A stretch of 5,867 nt of DNA from Bdellovibrionales bacterium (GTDB lineage: Bacteria > Bdellovibrionota > Bdellovibrionia > Bdellovibrionales > JAMPXM01), in assembly GCA_005792225.1 (NCBI GenBank), contig SXSP01000302.1, positions 1 to 5,867 on the forward strand, read 5' to 3'. The notes beneath the pieces are model-generated. The model worked only from the letters and a program-made list of their open reading frames with translations, was not told where the DNA came from and did no database searches. Positions 3,889 through 5,867 of the stretch are shown piece after piece. Each line of letters opens with the position of its first letter. Positions within the stretch are counted from its first letter, which is position 1. The translations under genes were made by a program, and so were the position numbers.

Positions 3889-5867
3889 CAGTGAACTCCG
3901 TAAGAGCGGAGCTTGCTCTTTGATTTTTTAAAGTATTCGCCCTCGGGGAGATCCATCTCGAGAATCTTCTTCCACTTCACTTTGGCTTGCTCGACATCGC
4001 CGATTCCCTCGGAGATGACAGCTTCCTCATAGATGTCCTTCAGCTTTGCGGTGAGCTCGCGGCGGAAGCGCGCGTTCATCTCGGCGGCCTTTTCATTCAT
4101 CGGATCGAGGGCCTTCGCCTTTTTAATGAGCGTCAGCGCTTCACGATAATTTTGCGAGCCGAACGCGGAGTCGGCGTTGCGGAGAGCATCATCGACTTTC
4201 GAAGAAAGTCGTTGGGTCAGCGAAAGCATGTTTCGTCGTGCGGTTTCCTTGTTGCCATCGGGATCGGGGAGACCGCTGTTGAGGTAACGTTTATATGTCG
4301 CAATGGCCTCGAGGTCCTGGCCGTCGCGTTCAAGCCCTTCCGCTTTTTGAAAGAGAGCGCGACCCTTCGCGGTCGCCGCGGCGCGAGCCTTCGCATTCTG
4401 AAGATCTTGATTTCGCTCGGCGATTCGACGCTCCACCATCTGTTGCATCTCGACAACGCGTGGTTCGTTCGGAGCGCGCTCGAGGGCGGGGCTTAAGCAC
4501 GAGCGCAGGCTCTCGGGATCGAGCGTGCTGCGCGCGAGGCGATCACACTTCGCGAGAGTCTCGTTGATGATGCGAGAAGTTTCGGCTTGCTTCTTCTTTT
4601 GATCTTCGATGAAGCGGAGATTCTCCTCTTGTTGAGCGGCTTCGCGGCAATCCTCGGCCATCGCGATGGAGTTTTGATAGCCCTCGGGAAGCAGCGTATG
4701 AAGCTTAGAGAGTTGGTCAGCGGCCAAGGCGAGCTTCTTCTGCATATAGAGGTTCTTGGCGAGAGTGTAGGTCTCGCGAACCATTTTTTGTTTATCGGGA
4801 GAAAGTTTGGCGAAGCCCGTCTCTTGAACCACGACCTTTTTTTCGGTCGGTCCGCTGGTCATGACGTTGATGACGGCGAAGAGAACGGCGATGACAGCGA
4901 CGCCGACCATGAGACGACGTTTTTTCTTTGCCTTCTCGTCTTGTAAATCCTCGCCCATCGCGAAGGCGATCAGCTGATTTCCACTGCCGCCGGAATTCCC
5001 GATGCGAACCGCGCCACCCGGCCCTGAGGCCACCGGGTAGTTGATCATCTCGTAACTGCTATGAAGAACGATCGGTGCTTCTGATCGAACGTCGGGAGGC
5101 ACGACCATGAGGCGCTTCTCGAAGTTAGGATCGCGAACTTCAAAGTGAAGGACGACCGCTCCAACTTGAATGACGTCGCCGCTCCGAATGGGCATGAGAG
5201 ACTCGGGCGTCATCGGCATGCCGTTCAGAAGTGTTCCGTTTGAGCTTCCGAGGTCGCGAATAAAGAACCCTTGAGGTGTCGAGCTGAGCTCGAACTGCCG
5301 GCGGCTCGCCTTGCGATCATTGAGGAGAATACTTGATCCCTCTTCGCGGCCCGCGACCCAGCGTCGGCCGTCGAGTTTAATCAGATCCTCAATTCCACCG
5401 GGTTCAACGATTCGCAAATACGGAAGCTCGACCGCCGCTTGCATGATTTGTGTCGCTTCGTTATTCCCTTGGAACTCGGGGTTCGAGCCGTGAAGGACGG
5501 GAAGCGAACTGCTGGTCGGCGCGGCAGCGGGGCTTGAATCTGCGGGATCGAAGTTTTGACCAACGGCCGCTGGCAAATTCTGGCTTGCGACCGCGATCTC
5601 TTGTTTTACTTTTTCTTCGAAACGGAAGTCGTAACTTCCGAGCTTAAAGACAGTGCCGGGTTCGAGCGCGAGAGTTTGAACGGGCATCCCGCCGTGAATG
5701 ATGTCACCAAACTTCGAGACGACTTGAACGGCCCAATGGCCTTCTTCATCCGTCACGCGGAAGTGCGTGCGTGAAATGCCCGGCTGCTCGTCCAGTTGAA
5801 CGTCGCAATTAGCTCCGCGGCCGAACGTGTACACACGTCCGGAGACCAGCTCGAGCTCTTTGACTTC
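3888..5867 (-). CDS. Double-FHA, single-TM protein with TPR-like periplasmic region (5' end outside window)
   Basis: A GTG at 5834 would give 648 residues, numbered from there, but the frame stays open for 11 more codons to the edge. They encode a plausible first FHA strand (ELELVSGR), so the true start lies further right. FHA1 (to about residue 74) has GR (5-6) and SRTH (21-24), but HGG replaces the usual NG. A Pro/Ala/Ser-rich linker (about 75-135) follows. FHA2 (about 138-234) has GR (162-163), SRRQ (177-180) in place of SxxH, and a full DLGSSNGT (194-201). A KAKKKRR patch (301-307) precedes one transmembrane helix (about 308-326), placing the FHA domains in the cytoplasm and the C-terminus in the periplasm. 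That part (330-648) is charged and helical, with a coiled-coil-like stretch near 395-425 and TPR-like pairs near 490-520, 545-580 and 595-630. FHA domains bind phosphothreonine peptides and TPRs bind proteins, so this looks like a trans-membrane scaffold. GltG of the Myxococcus gliding machinery is a possible architectural relative, unproven. Confidence 0.92.
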   Translation of the reverse strand, partial: EVKELELVSGRVYTFGRGANCDVQLDEQPGISRTHFRVTDEEGHWAVQVVSKFGDIIHGGMPVQTLALEPGTVFKLGSYDFRFEEKVKQEIAVASQNLPAAVGQNFDPADSSPAAAPTSSSLPVLHGSNPEFQGNNEATQIMQAAVELPYLRIVEPGGIEDLIKLDGRRWVAGREEGSSILLNDRKASRRQFELSSTPQGFFIRDLGSSNGTLLNGMPMTPESLMPIRSGDVIQVGAVVLHFEVRDPNFEKRLMVVPPDVRSEAPIVLHSSYEMINYPVASGPGGAVRIGNSGGSGNQLIAFAMGEDLQDEKAKKKRRLMVGVAVIAVLFAVINVMTSGPTEKKVVVQETGFAKLSPDKQKMVRETYTLAKNLYMQKKLALAADQLSKLHTLLPEGYQNSIAMAEDCREAAQQEENLRFIEDQKKKQAETSRIINETLAKCDRLARSTLDPESLRSCLSPALERAPNEPRVVEMQQMVERRIAERNQDLQNAKARAAATAKGRALFQKAEGLERDGQDLEAIATYKRYLNSGLPDPDGNKETARRNMLSLTQRLSSKVDDALRNADSAFGSQNYREALTLIKKAKALDPMNEKAAEMNARFRRELTAKLKDIYEEAVISEGIGDVEQAKVKWKKILEMDLPEGEYFKKSKSKLRSYGVH
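3889..3899 (-). promoter_or_regulatory. Ribosome binding site of the PP2C-like gene, inside the FHA gene
   Basis: GGAG on the minus strand (3896-3899, in the context ACGGAGT) lies seven bases before the ATG at 3888. It falls within the final codons of the FHA gene and supports the one-base-overlap start. Confidence 0.65.

Noticed and set aside
3987..4496. Plus-strand open frame (169 codons) antisense to the FHA gene's TPR-like region
   Set aside because: No ribosome binding site or family motif is visible, and the minus strand is clearly coding here.
4587..4946. Hydrophobic plus-strand open frame (119 codons), which could be mistaken for a membrane protein
   Set aside because: Its Leu/Ile-rich product is the antisense of the Lys/Glu/Gln-rich coiled-coil and TM-flanking region of the FHA protein, so the hydrophobicity is a codon-complement artefact.

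Overview
The window looks like chromosomal DNA of a moderately GC-rich Gram-negative bacterium. A lipoprotein signal, a TolQ/ExbB-type channel subunit and an FHA protein with an inner-membrane anchor and TPR-like tail all suggest a didermal cell. The gene content and protein style recall Bdellovibrionota or related former deltaproteobacteria. This is an inference from style, not a proven placement. Coding density is very high: the only real intergenic gap is about 130 bases. I see no mobile elements, CRISPR arrays, tRNA or rRNA genes.

Layout, left to right. (1) The N-terminal 128 residues of a MotA/TolQ/ExbB proton-channel protein run leftward off the edge, with a good ribosome binding site and a plausible sigma70 promoter. 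(2) Divergent from it is a rightward gene for a lipoprotein with an alkaline-phosphatase/sulfatase fold, in which the usual metal ligands appear to be replaced. (3) Convergent with that gene, and overlapping its 3' end by 9 bases, is a tightly coupled leftward operon. It is transcribed from the right edge in the order: a membrane protein with two FHA domains and a TPR-like C-terminal region (5' end outside the window), a small PP2C-like protein that has lost the phosphatase metal-binding motifs, and a radical SAM enzyme of the COG0731 type. Each junction in the operon is a one-base stop/start overlap (TGATG, TAATG) preceded by a Shine-Dalgarno sequence. A GC hairpin followed by five Ts, embedded in the end of the convergent lipoprotein gene, may terminate the operon.

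The most notable point is that two neighbouring genes encode what look like dead enzymes: a PP2C pseudophosphatase next to an FHA phosphothreonine reader, and a sulfatase-fold pseudoenzyme anchored as a lipoprotein. With the TolQ-like channel subunit, the FHA-TM-TPR protein resembles the parts list of Agl/Glt-type gliding motors or another trans-envelope energised complex. That link is an inference from architecture and proximity only.
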